From: Nocardioides cavernae
GTDB lineage: Bacteria; Actinomycetota; Actinomycetes; Propionibacteriales; Nocardioidaceae
Reading direction: 5' to 3'
Length of the DNA stretch: 64,000 bases
Assembly: GCF_013410035.1 (NCBI RefSeq)
Contig: NZ_JACCBW010000005.1
Span: forward strand, 62,001 to 126,000
Shown: piece by piece, positions 33,349 to 41,933 of the stretch
Layout of the letters: every line of letters starts with the position of its first letter
Position numbering within the stretch: the first letter of the stretch is position 1
The notes under the pieces: generated by a model
The model's database searches: none
What the model was told of the DNA's origin: nothing
Seen by the model: only the letters and a program-made list of their open reading frames with translations
Translations under genes and position numbers: made by a program

Positions 33349-33461
33349 TTCCGCAGGTCAGAGGCGGTGTTCTTCGATCACTCGTGGTTCATCGAAGGGC
33401 CGCCACGTGGTGGAGATCAGATGTCGTAGTAATGAGTACCTCAGCGCGCTGACCTGCGGAA
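33349..33461. repeat. Nested inverted repeats, candidate attachment/recombination region
   Basis: TTCCGCAGGTCAG (33349-33361) is repeated perfectly in inverse at 33449-33461. Between them lie a second inverted pair, TTCGAT (33373-33378) and ATCGAA (33391-33396), and the palindrome CCACGTGG (33403-33410). The block sits between the integrase stop and the chromosomal flank, where attL of an integrase-adjacent element is expected. No tRNA end is recognisable. Which part is the crossover core cannot be decided without the other end. Confidence 0.5.
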
Positions 33462-33477
33462 ACAGCTCCTACGAGGG

Positions 33478-34635
33478 CTAATGGGGTGCACTCGGTACGC
33501 TCAGCATCGCGTCGATGGCCGCCTTCGTGCGCTCCGTCGACGACGGCATCAGATGTGTGTAGGTCCTCAGGGTGAAGCCGGGGTCCGCGTGCCCGAGGTA
33601 CTCGCTCAGCGCGAGGATCGACTCACCCGCATCCAAGAGCGTACTGGCGTAGAAGTGTCGCAGCGCGTGACAGCCGTTCTCGCGCTTTGCCTCCAAGCCG
33701 GCCGCGCGGAGCGCTGGACGCCAGATCTTCGGGTTGAAGTAGTTGCGGTTGAGTGCACGCGACTCCCGCGAGTACAGGATCAGGTCGAAGCTCCGTTCCG
33801 GCCCATCGCTCTTGTCCCAAGGCAGTGTCACCGATCGCGGCGGGTAGCGCGTGACGTGGTCGTTAATGAGCTCGAGGACGCGGTCCGGGAGCGGGACGGT
33901 GCGAATCTTGCGCCCCTTCGGCAGTCCGAACAGTTGGCGATTGCTCCCGAGCAGGTTTACCTGGCGCTTGATCTCGATCTCACCGGTGTTGAGGTCGATG
34001 TCGTCCAACGACAGCCCGAAGATCTCGCCCTGGCGTAGCCCGAGTCCGATTCCGAGATCGACGACGAGCTTGAACTGGTCCGGCAGGTGATCGCGTACCG
34101 CCATCGCCTGCTCGTGCGTCCAGGGTTTCAGCTTGCTTGGATCTGACTTCGGTCGCCGAACCGATGGCGCCTTGCACGGGTTCTTCGGGATCAGGCCGTC
34201 GTCGACGGCGGCCGTGAACACCGAGGACACGTTGGCGTACATGACCTTCTGATAGTTCCCCGAGAGGCCGGTGAGGGTGCGTAGCCATCCCTGGATCGTC
34301 GATGGCTGAATGTCGGCGAGGTTGCGACTTCCGAGATGAGGCATGACGTGAAGCCGAAAGCGGAGTTTGACCATCTCGACGGTTCCCTCTTCAAAGGTCT
34401 GCGCCGCCAGCCACTGTTCGGCGTAGTCGTCGAAACGCACCTTGCCGGCATCGGGGTCGATGTAGTGGCCGCGGACGATGTCGGCGGACACCATGGCGGC
34501 GAAGCGATCTGCCTCGACCTTCCTCCGGAAGGTCTTGGCACGGGCTCGGCCATCGGTCTCCCGCCAGCGGACCCGGTAGGTGACGGTTCGCTTCCCGTTG
34601 GTCGATGTGCGCTCCCGACGTTCAACCCACGCCAC
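33478..34635 (-). CDS. int: Tyrosine site-specific integrase
   Basis: 385 residues from a GTG overlapping the excisionase gene by 14 bp. N-terminal arm-binding and SAM-like core-binding parts (about 20-150) precede the catalytic domain with Arg201 (GIGLGLRQGEIFGL), His323 and Arg326 (CHALRHFYAST), His349 (EYLGHAD) and the nucleophile Tyr359 (RTYTHLM). All are in place, so the enzyme should be active. It recombines attP and attB to insert or, with the excisionase, release the element. A longer frame to 34725 would run inside the excisionase gene. Confidence 0.95.
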   Translation of the reverse strand: MAWVERRERTSTNGKRTVTYRVRWRETDGRARAKTFRRKVEADRFAAMVSADIVRGHYIDPDAGKVRFDDYAEQWLAAQTFEEGTVEMVKLRFRLHVMPHLGSRNLADIQPSTIQGWLRTLTGLSGNYQKVMYANVSSVFTAAVDDGLIPKNPCKAPSVRRPKSDPSKLKPWTHEQAMAVRDHLPDQFKLVVDLGIGLGLRQGEIFGLSLDDIDLNTGEIEIKRQVNLLGSNRQLFGLPKGRKIRTVPLPDRVLELINDHVTRYPPRSVTLPWDKSDGPERSFDLILYSRESRALNRNYFNPKIWRPALRAAGLEAKRENGCHALRHFYASTLLDAGESILALSEYLGHADPGFTLRTYTHLMPSSTERTKAAIDAMLSVPSAPH

Positions 34636-34861
34636 GATCCACCGCCAGATGCTCCTGCAGCCACGCGCGAACAGTCGCCGGGTCGTAGCGGAGATGCCGC
34701 CCGACGCGATACGCGTCTGGGCCACAGCCCTTGTGTCGCCACTGGTAGAGCGTGGCGACCGGGATGCCGAGGAACTCGGCCACCTCGTCGGCGGAGAGAA
34801 GTCGCTCCATGTTCTGCCGCGCCCTGGGGACGCCGCCCTTCGCGTTAGAGACCTGGGACAT
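34622..34861 (-). CDS. xis: Excisionase-like helix-turn-helix protein (MerR/Xis type)
   Basis: 79 residues. LLSADEVAEFLGIPVATLYQ followed by WRHKGCGPDAYRVGRHLRYD and AWLQEH is the winged helix of HTH_17/excisionase-family proteins. Such proteins bend attachment-site DNA and bias the integrase to excision. AAGGGAG lies before the ATG at 34861; a start at 34810 would lose 17 residues outside the domain. Overlaps at both ends with neighbouring genes show tight coupling to the integrase. Confidence 0.9.
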   Translation of the reverse strand: MSQVSNAKGGVPRARQNMERLLSADEVAEFLGIPVATLYQWRHKGCGPDAYRVGRHLRYDPATVRAWLQEHLAVDRGVG

Positions 34862-36152
34862 CGGGCTGCGCTCCCTTCGCGGGCGGACGGTGGATGAGGG
34901 CGGCGTGGAGGTCTGCCCGGCTCGTCCCCGCCGACGAAGCTGAGGGCTCTTCCGGGGGTCGCAGGTGCTCGCGGGCGGTCCGGATGACCTCGAGGTCAGC
35001 CGCGCGTGCGACGGGCACGAAACGTTCGCGGACCGGATGGACCAAGCGCCCGTCGCCGCTCACGAGCCGAGGGACCGTCACGCGCTGGACGAAGGCTCCT
35101 CGTTCGACTCCGGATTCGAGAACGTCGGTGATGCGCGAGTCGACCCCACGAAACAGCGTCTGGAAGCCGCCGAGCATCCTCGGCTCGATCACCGCCTCCG
35201 GCCGCAGCGCCTTCAGTCGGCTGACGGCGTTCGCCGCCTCGCCTGCGGCGGCCGTGCCGTTGCCGAGCCGCCCTCCGATGTTGAGGAGTTCTCGCTGGAT
35301 GCGCGAGTAGGTCTCGGCGCGGGTACCCCATTCCCCAGCAAGGTTGGGGTCGATCCGCTTGGCGTATGGCACCAGACCAGCGCTCAGTAGTCGCTGCGAG
35401 TCGACGACCAGGCGGAGATTCATCGCATCGGGGAAGGACGCCAGCCTCACGAGGAGGTTGTGCTCGGCCTGGAGGACGCCGAGGACTCCCGGCTTGGCGG
35501 GGCCGCCAATGGGCTTGGTCCGCGGGCGCCAGCCCGTCTGGTCGACGCTGTAGTCGGGCTGCCCGAGGCTGACGTCCAGCGCCGTGGCGAGCGCCGCCCA
35601 GCCGAGTCGATCGCACCCGGCGAGGGGCTCCCATCCGGGGGTGCTGCGATACCGGCGATCGAGCACGACGAGGGCCTGGCTGATCGCGGCGACGTCGCCT
35701 GCAATCGTCCGCGCCTGTGCTGCGGTCAGGTGTGTCGCCTGATCTGGCGCGGTGTCGTGCTCGGCGAGGGCTGCAGCGCGTGCGGCGAGGCGCCAGTGCT
35801 CGACGACGTTGTTCGCGCTCGGGGTCGTGAACTCCTGGCTCGACGCCTGCCGTGTCGCCTGATCGCGAGCCGCCTCCAAGGCTCGAGCGAGCTCAGCCAC
35901 TGCGGCGCCGTGATCGCTCGCCGCACGGAACGGATCGGCAGGCTTCTGCGGAATGTTCGGGAACGTGAGAGGTCGCGCCACTCCCATGGCTTGTGCGCAC
36001 CAGACGAGAACGGTCTTACGGAACCGAAGGATCTGTGGGCCGGCCGCGGCGCGCTCAGCGGACGAAGCATCAGCGAGGCGGCGCATGATGCGGTGTTGAC
36101 GCAGCAGTGCCGCCAGCTCTGTGCGCATCTGGGCACCGTTCTCGCCGTACAT
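34845..36152 (-). CDS. Element protein of unknown function
   Basis: 435 residues, mostly helical and Ala/Arg-rich. It opens with RTELAALLRQHRIMRRLADA and RFRKTVLVWCAQAMG; the middle has a QALVVLDRRYRSTPGWEPLA segment. No enzyme motif (no HUH, no P-loop) is visible, so it is not a recognised relaxase or replicase. Its start shares an ATGA with the 99-residue gene upstream and its end overlaps the excisionase by 17 bp. Similar-sized helical proteins often sit near the integrase in actinobacterial elements, but that does not give a function. Confidence 0.65.
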   Translation of the reverse strand: MYGENGAQMRTELAALLRQHRIMRRLADASSAERAAAGPQILRFRKTVLVWCAQAMGVARPLTFPNIPQKPADPFRAASDHGAAVAELARALEAARDQATRQASSQEFTTPSANNVVEHWRLAARAAALAEHDTAPDQATHLTAAQARTIAGDVAAISQALVVLDRRYRSTPGWEPLAGCDRLGWAALATALDVSLGQPDYSVDQTGWRPRTKPIGGPAKPGVLGVLQAEHNLLVRLASFPDAMNLRLVVDSQRLLSAGLVPYAKRIDPNLAGEWGTRAETYSRIQRELLNIGGRLGNGTAAAGEAANAVSRLKALRPEAVIEPRMLGGFQTLFRGVDSRITDVLESGVERGAFVQRVTVPRLVSGDGRLVHPVRERFVPVARAADLEVIRTAREHLRPPEEPSASSAGTSRADLHAALIHRPPAKGAQPDVPGL

Positions 36153-36451
36153 CAGCCGATGTCCAGGTCGTGCGCGTCAACGAGCATCGCCAAGATCAGT
36201 TCGATCGACAGAGCGTCGATGCCGTAGCTCTCGAGCTCCTCGATGGCGTTGCTCGCGACGGCGAGCAGAATGGCGCGGTCGTCGGTGAGGTCCTCGGTGT
36301 CGAGTGCCGGGCACTCGTCGCCATGGACGCGGTCTAGTTCGAGCAGGACGCGCTCGTACGCGGAGGATGCATCGAGCGTCAGGGCGCGGTCGGCGAGCGC
36401 CGCGACGTAGGACCTCGCTTGCGCGAGCGTCTGTGCGTGGGGGAGAAGCAT
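36152..36451 (-). CDS. Small acidic element protein of unknown function
   Basis: 99 residues after an AGGAGGGA ribosome-binding site. It is helical and acidic (LLELDRVHGDECPALDTEDL, AIEELESYGIDALSIELILA). No family recognised. It overlaps the next gene by ATGA, so the two are co-translated. The 118 bp between this start and the DUF4913-like gene upstream contain nothing else visible. Confidence 0.65.
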   Translation of the reverse strand: MLLPHAQTLAQARSYVAALADRALTLDASSAYERVLLELDRVHGDECPALDTEDLTDDRAILLAVASNAIEELESYGIDALSIELILAMLVDAHDLDIG

Positions 36452-36569
36452 CTTCCCTCCTTCAGTGGGTCGGATACCGACCCTGAGCTGGGAGTCGTCG
36501 TCTGGCCGTGGCTGCCCGGACTTCTGTGGATGAGTCCGCGCGCGGGCTGCCTATGGCGTGCTCCTGGAC

Positions 36570-37106
36570 TCAGCCGATGAGCCGCTGGTTGGCGATCGCC
36601 GCGATCCGGCGCCTACGCAGGACGTCCTCTCGGACGAACTCCGCGAAGTCTTCGTCCCGATTCCGGATCTCGATCTCGGTGCCTGCCTGGGATACCGGCT
36701 CGCCGGGCCATGTCGTCTGCCTCGTGGGGCGGTCGCGATCGAGCCGCGTGCCGCAGATCGAGACTCAGTCCCGGAGGCGGTAGCGAGCGTCGGAGAACTC
36801 GCGCATCCATGCGATAGGAGCCGACGGTGACGCTGACTCGTGGTAGCAGCTCAGCCAGTGGCAGTGGAGCGCGGAGAGCTCCCAGACGAGCTCGTCGTGA
36901 CGGTGCCAGTACGGCGGCACAATGTTGGGCGGCAGGCCGAAGGTGCTCTTGAGCCACTTCACCCAATGATCGAGGTCATGCCACTCGATCTCGGCCTGCT
37001 CGGCGTCGAGGAGGTTCCAGTTGATTGGGACCGGAGGGCGTTCGAGCAGATCGGTCGCGCTGCGCCAGGCATCACCGTCGTCGGGCTCGTCCGGAAACGG
37101 ACTCAT
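36570..37106 (-). pseudogene. DUF4913-like element protein interrupted by an in-frame TGA
   Basis: The first part (37106 to 36765) codes for 113 residues with WHDLDHWVKWLKSTFGLPPN, PPYWHRHDELVWELSALHCH and WMREFSDARYRLRD, fitting the DUF4913 family of actinobacterial element proteins. A TGA stops it at 36767-36765. The same frame then runs on for 64 codons to 36570 with strong GC at third positions and a protein-like sequence: CGTRLDRDRPTRQTTWPGEP, EIEIRNRDEDFAEFVRED. No ATG, GTG or TTG restarts it. So this is a longer gene with a premature stop, a readthrough case, or a sequencing error. The 113-residue part may function alone. Confidence 0.65.
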
Positions 37107-37118
37107 CGAAGGATCCGG

Positions 37119-37532
37119 TCAGAGGCCGACGGCGGGCGGCTGCGGCACAGCGGTCAGGGGCCGGTCGGCGGCGTGATGTCCGCGATGAACGACGTAGTCG
37201 GTCTTGTTGGCGTTGTGTCCGATCTTGCGGGCAACGAACTCCTCCTTGATGACGCTGGCCTCGCGGCCGTCCACCTCGTATTCGTGGACGTAGTCGCTGG
37301 CCACGAAGGAGTCGCCCTTGCGGAAGCGGGCGTAGGTCTCACGGGCGGTGCTCTCGAAGGCGACCATGTCGTGGAATGTCGGGTCGAGCTTCGTGAAGCT
37401 GCCGTCGACCTCCTTGCGCCACTGCTCGACGCCGACGCGCAGCCGGCAGCACTCGGCGCCCTGCTTGGTGAAGTGAAGCTCCGGCGCGGACGCGACAAAG
37501 CCGACAAGGCTCATCTGGGTGGGAATGGACAT
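37119..37532 (-). CDS. ssb: Single-stranded DNA-binding protein, element-encoded
   Basis: 137 residues with an OB fold of SSB type: MSLVGFVASAPELHFTKQGA, RLRVGVEQWRKEVDG, FHDMVAFESTARETYARFRK and GDSFVASDYVHEYEVDGREA. The acidic C-terminal tip of host SSBs (DDDIPF) is absent; the protein ends VPQPPAVGL, common in element-borne SSBs. It probably coats single strands during transfer or replication of the element. Its ribosome-binding site CAGGAG lies in one arm of an inverted repeat. Confidence 0.85.
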   Translation of the reverse strand: MSIPTQMSLVGFVASAPELHFTKQGAECCRLRVGVEQWRKEVDGSFTKLDPTFHDMVAFESTARETYARFRKGDSFVASDYVHEYEVDGREASVIKEEFVARKIGHNANKTDYVVHRGHHAADRPLTAVPQPPAVGL

Positions 37533-37536
37533 CCTG

Positions 37537-37582
37537 ACTCCTGAATCCGGGCGGCGCCCTGACTGCGCTCGCGCTCAGGAGT
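37537..37582 (-). promoter_or_regulatory. Inverted repeat covering the ssb ribosome-binding site
   Basis: On the coding strand ACTCCTGA (37582-37575) can pair with TCAGGAGT (37544-37537), which contains the AGGAG of ssb. A transcript starting upstream could fold so that the site is hidden. This might limit ssb translation or allow autoregulation; it is inference from one 8-bp pair with a 30-base loop. Confidence 0.35.
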
Positions 37583-37628
37583 GAGGTGCGTCGAACGAAC
37601 CAACGCGGCTAGGCACTCAGCCGATCGG

Positions 37629-38630
37629 CTACCAATCCCCGGTCACGGCGGCCAGGAAGTTGTTGATTGTCCGCCCAACAGCACGAACTGATCCGGGCTT
37701 CCACTGCTTGGCCGCGACCAACACCGTCGGGTCGAAGTACTTGAGGCAGTCTGGACCGATGCCCAGGATGAGGCTGTTCGGGTCGGACAGCGGTTGGCCG
37801 CACCTCGCGCAGCTGGTGACCGCGAACCGTTTGCGGCCCTGTCCCGGTCGGTATTGCCGACTGCCCAACCGTTCGACTGCCCGATCAAACTCCGCCACAG
37901 CCGCTACCGGATGGCGTTCGACCTTCAACTCCGGTGCGGTGTCCGGCGACGCCTCGAGGAACTGACTCTTCACGGCAACTCTGGCGTCCGGGATGGATGT
38001 GAAGGCCCATACGAGGAGCCAAGCGGAGGCATCAACGTCAGGCGCCGTGTGGACGGGAACAAGCCCCAGCGCTGAGGGGGCGATCGCACGCGCCTCCCGG
38101 ATGAAGCGGCTCTCGTGGTGCGCGGACCAAGCAGCGCGCGGAGCATTTCGGAGTGTTGCCCAGACTTGGACCCCGGATTCGGCCGCGACGTAGTCGAATC
38201 GGGCCTGGAACTCGGAGATGGTCAGCGTTGCTGCCTCAGTGCGGCGATCGTCGAGTGCCCTTGCCAGGCGCTCCCAGACAGGACTTCGAACTGCAACTGA
38301 TTCTGCCGCAACAACGTCCGTACTCGTCGGCGTAGGTCTCGTCCTCTCCTGGCGACGCGTGTGCGGCGCGTCAGGCGAACTTGGACCAGAGGGATCCCAG
38401 CTCGTCTCCGGGAGCCGCTCGTCGAGAAGGCGGATCCTTCGCTCCCAAGGTTCGCGCAGTTCTTCCGGCACAGCTGGCAGGTGAAGAATCTTGCAAGCTT
38501 GGAGCATGTCGCGTGCCCGGTCGACCTTGCCCTTGCGCGCCCACGCTTCCACCTGCATGAGGTTCGCAGCCAGCCGGGTTACCGGATCCCTCTTGCGTCC
38601 AGACGCCCGAGAAGGAACGGCGGCAGGCAT
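37629..38630 (-). CDS. Element protein with a C-terminal DUF6011-like zinc motif
   Basis: 333 residues; AAGGA lies before the ATG at 38630. After an N-terminal helical part (KVDRARDMLQACKILHLPAV, EELREPWERRIRLLDERLPE) and a linker, a central alpha/beta region follows (FQARFDYVAAESGVQVWATL). Near the C-terminus CARCGQPLSDPNSLILGIGP then DCLKY is a Cys-x2-Cys ... Gly-Pro-x-Cys pattern as in DUF6011, likely one zinc or structural site. Function unknown; it may bind DNA for processing or replication. The longer frame to 38981 covers the end of the coupling-protein gene and is not used. Confidence 0.7.
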   Translation of the reverse strand: MPAAVPSRASGRKRDPVTRLAANLMQVEAWARKGKVDRARDMLQACKILHLPAVPEELREPWERRIRLLDERLPETSWDPSGPSSPDAPHTRRQERTRPTPTSTDVVAAESVAVRSPVWERLARALDDRRTEAATLTISEFQARFDYVAAESGVQVWATLRNAPRAAWSAHHESRFIREARAIAPSALGLVPVHTAPDVDASAWLLVWAFTSIPDARVAVKSQFLEASPDTAPELKVERHPVAAVAEFDRAVERLGSRQYRPGQGRKRFAVTSCARCGQPLSDPNSLILGIGPDCLKYFDPTVLVAAKQWKPGSVRAVGRTINNFLAAVTGDW

Positions 38631-38671
38631 GATCGAGATCCTTCCACAGGCGTACGAGGCCCGAGTGGGAA

Positions 38672-40399
38672 TCAGCCCACGCCCTGCCGTGCCGTGAATG
38701 GACGGAGATCGGTGACCATCGGCGGCGCGCTGCGAAGCAAGACGAGGCCTGTGCCGAACGGCAGGGTCCGGATGCGCTCCGGCGGCATCACAGAGACTCG
38801 CCGTGTCGACCGTTGAAGCGATCGCGCGCCGTAGTCGCTGATAGTGACGGTGTCCGAACGCTCGTCGCGTTCGCCGATGAGGACGGACAGTTCCTGCAGA
38901 TCCTTGGAAGCCGACGCTCCGCCCAGGACGACCTTCACGATCGAGGCGTCCCAGATGGTGTTGGCAGCATGGTCTCCCCACTTGTTGCGCGCCTGGGCGA
39001 GTGATTGCAGCACTGGCATCGTGGTGATGCCGGTCCCACCGCCCTCGGCCATCAGGACCGGCAGCGAGGGGAGGGGGGCGAGGTTGCCGATCTCGTCGAG
39101 CGCCATGAGGACGGGAGGGTCCAGGCGCGCGCCCGGTGACGCGGCGGCGAGGTGGCGTGCGACCTCGGTGAGGTCTTCCATGAACGCGGCGACGAGCGGC
39201 CCCGACGCACCGGCGCCGGCTCCCGTGGCGAGCAGGTAGAGCGTGCTGTCCTGGGTGAGGAAATCGCGCGGGTCGAACGCCTCGCCCGCCTCGGGGCTGA
39301 CGGCGTCCAGTACGGCGGGGTCGGCGAGGCAGGCGAGGGCTTGGGCGACGGCCATCCAGATGGAGTCACGGGTGCGAGGGTCGGAGCTGACCATGCCTTC
39401 GACCGAGTCCGACCATCCTGCAGCGGCTTGCGGGTGACTGGCGAGGATGCCGACGGCGTCAGCTGCGGCAGACGCGGACAGCGACCATTCGAAGAGGGCC
39501 CGAGTCGGTAGCTTCTCGAGCGCGGCTGCATGGAGGAGTGCTTGGAGTGCGGAGCGGGCCTTGCCTTCCCAGAAGCCGCCGGACTCGGTGCCGCCGGAGG
39601 AGAGTCCGGTCGATGACGCGAGACCCGCAGCGCGGATCATTGCGGTCAGAGGGTGTTCGCAGCCGCGGATCGGTGACCATCGGACGCCGCAGCCGCCGAC
39701 GACAGGCAGCCCTGCCGTGAGATGTTGAGGGTCGAAGACGGCGACCGGCCCTCGTTCCTTGCGGGCGTCGATGGTGGCGGCGATGTTGTCCGGCCGGGTG
39801 GAGGTAGTGACGACTGCGCCGGGCGCGTCGAGGATGGCATTGATGACGAGGTGGAGTCCCTTGCCGGAACGTGGCGGTCCGATCACGAGGATTGAGTCCT
39901 CGACCGATGCCCAGATCTCGCGGCCGCAACTGCGTCCGATCAGGTAGCCGACGTCGTTCGCGCGGGGGTGGGGGATCGAGGGGCGGAGGGTGGCGGCGCG
40001 TCGTACGAGCGCCTTCTTCGACGCGGCCGTCTCGATGTCACGAGCGGTTGCCGTGCCGTGGATGCGGTGGGGATCACGAGCAGCCCGGTGCCGCAGCCGA
40101 GCGACCACTCGCCACGCGCACCAGGCGACTGTTGCGAAGACGCCGAGGAACAGCGTCACCACGCACCAGTACGCGATCGCTGACAACCCGGGCGCCTCAA
40201 ACGCCCGCGCCGGTCGGCTCGGATCGGCGAGCACACGCAGTCCGCTCGCGATCCCGCCTTCGGGCGTCGTCGCGCCCGTTGCGACCGCGGCGGCCATTGC
40301 AGCCGTGCGGAGCACGAGCGCCAACGCGAGCGCCGCCACCATCCCGATGAGCGCCAAGTTCACGAGCTCGTCGTTCGCACCACGTGACGGAGGGGTCAT
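38672..40399 (-). CDS. Type IV secretion coupling ATPase, VirD4/TraG family
   Basis: 575 residues. Two N-terminal membrane helices (about 12-30 and 72-97) precede the motor domain. Walker A is GPPRSGKG (174-181) and Walker B is VLMALDE (about 430), followed by IGNLAPLPSLPVLMAEGGG and GITTMPVLQSLAQARNKWG, the family's sensor region. The protein takes the relaxase-DNA complex to the channel and pumps DNA. Its ATG overlaps the preceding gene's stop (ATGA), part of a chain of coupled genes 43,827 to 38,672. Confidence 0.93.
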   Translation of the reverse strand: MTPPSRGANDELVNLALIGMVAALALALVLRTAAMAAAVATGATTPEGGIASGLRVLADPSRPARAFEAPGLSAIAYWCVVTLFLGVFATVAWCAWRVVARLRHRAARDPHRIHGTATARDIETAASKKALVRRAATLRPSIPHPRANDVGYLIGRSCGREIWASVEDSILVIGPPRSGKGLHLVINAILDAPGAVVTTSTRPDNIAATIDARKERGPVAVFDPQHLTAGLPVVGGCGVRWSPIRGCEHPLTAMIRAAGLASSTGLSSGGTESGGFWEGKARSALQALLHAAALEKLPTRALFEWSLSASAAADAVGILASHPQAAAGWSDSVEGMVSSDPRTRDSIWMAVAQALACLADPAVLDAVSPEAGEAFDPRDFLTQDSTLYLLATGAGAGASGPLVAAFMEDLTEVARHLAAASPGARLDPPVLMALDEIGNLAPLPSLPVLMAEGGGTGITTMPVLQSLAQARNKWGDHAANTIWDASIVKVVLGGASASKDLQELSVLIGERDERSDTVTISDYGARSLQRSTRRVSVMPPERIRTLPFGTGLVLLRSAPPMVTDLRPFTARQGVG

Positions 40400-40857
40400 G
40401 CCGGCGCCTCGAACGGGGTGACTGTCCGTGAGGTCATCCCGAGGAGCACGAGTCCGCCGCGGGTTGCGGCGAGCAGCGCGGGAGGGAGGTTGACCGACGC
40501 GTTGCCTTCGGCATCGGCGTTCTGACGTACGACGACGTACGCCAGCGCGACCTCCTCGCCGGGCTGAAACCCGGCACCAGCGAGCGCAGGCGGTGGCGGA
40601 GTGGGTGGCTGCGCCGCGGCGGCTGGTGCCGGCGTCGGGGGAGTCGCAACGTCGGTGAACGTCGAGCCGTCGGCCTCGCGTACCTCGACGCGCACAGGCG
40701 CGCCGAGGTCTGAAGTGACCTCGTCGATGACGGCCCGAAGGTCGCCGCGGGTTCTGTCCTGTTCGGAATCGCGCGGGACACCATCAACGTCGACCGCGAG
40801 CACGCCCTCGGCGTCGATGGCGACGTGAACGACGCTCAGCACGACGGGGATCTTCAT
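40396..40857 (-). CDS. Element protein of unknown function with a proline-rich middle
   Basis: 153 residues. N-terminal alpha/beta part (MKIPVVLSVVHVAIDAEGVL, LRAVIDEVTSDLGAPVRVEV), an Ala/Pro linker (about 75-90), and a C-terminal beta-rich part with GEEVALAYVVVRQNADAEGN and LLAATRGGLVLLGMTSRTV. Overlaps of 4 bp at both ends tie it to the ArdC-like and VirD4-like genes, so it probably belongs to the transfer apparatus. The family is found beside coupling proteins in such elements, but I cannot name its role. Confidence 0.7.
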   Translation of the reverse strand: MKIPVVLSVVHVAIDAEGVLAVDVDGVPRDSEQDRTRGDLRAVIDEVTSDLGAPVRVEVREADGSTFTDVATPPTPAPAAAAQPPTPPPPALAGAGFQPGEEVALAYVVVRQNADAEGNASVNLPPALLAATRGGLVLLGMTSRTVTPFEAPA

Positions 40858-41933
40858 AGCCCGAGCACCGCCCCATCACGGCGTGCAGTGGTGCTGACAG
40901 CAGTTGTCCCAGTGCGGTGGCCGAGGGCTTCTCGGTCGAGCCTAGGCGGGTTGCCGTCGCCGACCTGCTGGGTGTCGACCTTGTCGAGGACGCCGAGCGC
41001 GGTCGCGCGGACAAGTTCGGCGGCTGCCTGGACGACCTCGACCGGGCTCTCGCCGGGGACACTCGCTGCCCAGGTCGAAACGTACGGCACCGTGTAGGAG
41101 GAGGTGTCGAGCCCGTGTGCGGCACCGACCATGAGCGCGACGGATTCGGCTTCCACCTCGGCGATCCCACGGTGCAAGGTCGCGTCGGCGGCGGACTCGG
41201 TCGACAGGGCGCTCTCAGATGGCGCGTGGAGAAGAACATGGCCGAGCTCGTGGGCGAGCGTCTTCACCTGGGCCGCCTCGTCCATGTCCACGCGGACCGA
41301 GACCTCGCGGGAGAGGAAGTCAGTCAGCCCGTTGGCACCGCCGATCGCCGCCGCCGAGGAGACCAGACGGAGCTCGAAGCCGGCGGCCGTGATCTGGTCG
41401 GCGAGCCCGTCCCAGAGTCCAGCCGGGGCCTCACCCTGGAGTAAGGATGGGCGGGGGAGTTCGGGCACAGGGTCGCCTGTGGTCTGGGAGATGTCCCAGA
41501 CGTAGGTCGGCTTGACCCCGATCATTCGGGTGCGGGCGTACTCGCCGGACATCGGCTTCTCGTTGCGCGCCAAGCGTCGCCAGGAGTTCGGGTCGTCGGG
41601 CGTGAACGAGGCGAACCGGCCGGTGACTGGTGCGAGGATGCCGTAGCCGTGCTGACCCTTCGAGACGCTGCGGCCGAGCGAGAGCCACTGGTGGAAGCCG
41701 GCGACGTACGTCGGCGTCGGCTCGGGCACCCTGCCCTCCTTGTACGCCGCGAAGTGCTGCGCCGCGATCAGCATCGAGTTCCCGAAGCTGCGCCCGCGGA
41801 ACTGTGCGGCGAAGGTCAGGGCGCGCTTCCAGTCCTCGCCGGTCACCAGCGCAGCGACGGACTCGGACAACTGCTCCTGGAGCGCTTCGAGCTTCGCTTC
41901 GCGGGCCGCTCGACCGCGAACCTGAGTGGTCAT
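40854..41933 (-). CDS. ArdC-like antirestriction protein with zinc-metallopeptidase domain
   Basis: 359 residues. The N-terminal ArdC-type single-strand DNA-binding part is seen in LQEQLSESVAALVTGEDWKR, FRGRSFGNSMLIAAQ and WLSLGRSVSKGQHGYGILAP. The C-terminal part has the zinc site HELGH (228-232) in VKTLAHELGHVLLHAPSE, with a distal Glu in IAEVEAESVALMV. ArdC-like proteins protect incoming plasmid DNA from host restriction during entry. The ATG at 41933 overlaps the VirB4 gene's stop (ATGA); the longer frame to 42032 is inside VirB4. Confidence 0.88.
   Translation of the reverse strand: MTTQVRGRAAREAKLEALQEQLSESVAALVTGEDWKRALTFAAQFRGRSFGNSMLIAAQHFAAYKEGRVPEPTPTYVAGFHQWLSLGRSVSKGQHGYGILAPVTGRFASFTPDDPNSWRRLARNEKPMSGEYARTRMIGVKPTYVWDISQTTGDPVPELPRPSLLQGEAPAGLWDGLADQITAAGFELRLVSSAAAIGGANGLTDFLSREVSVRVDMDEAAQVKTLAHELGHVLLHAPSESALSTESAADATLHRGIAEVEAESVALMVGAAHGLDTSSYTVPYVSTWAASVPGESPVEVVQAAAELVRATALGVLDKVDTQQVGDGNPPRLDREALGHRTGTTAVSTTARRDGAVLGL

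Noticed and set aside
32974-33477. tRNA gene as integration site near the integrase
   Set aside because: No cloverleaf-like arms or T-loop sequence could be found in this stretch.
36613-36966. 117-codon minus-strand frame across the DUF4913-like gene
   Set aside because: It lies in another frame of a region already explained by the DUF4913-like gene and its extension, and has no protein-like pattern.
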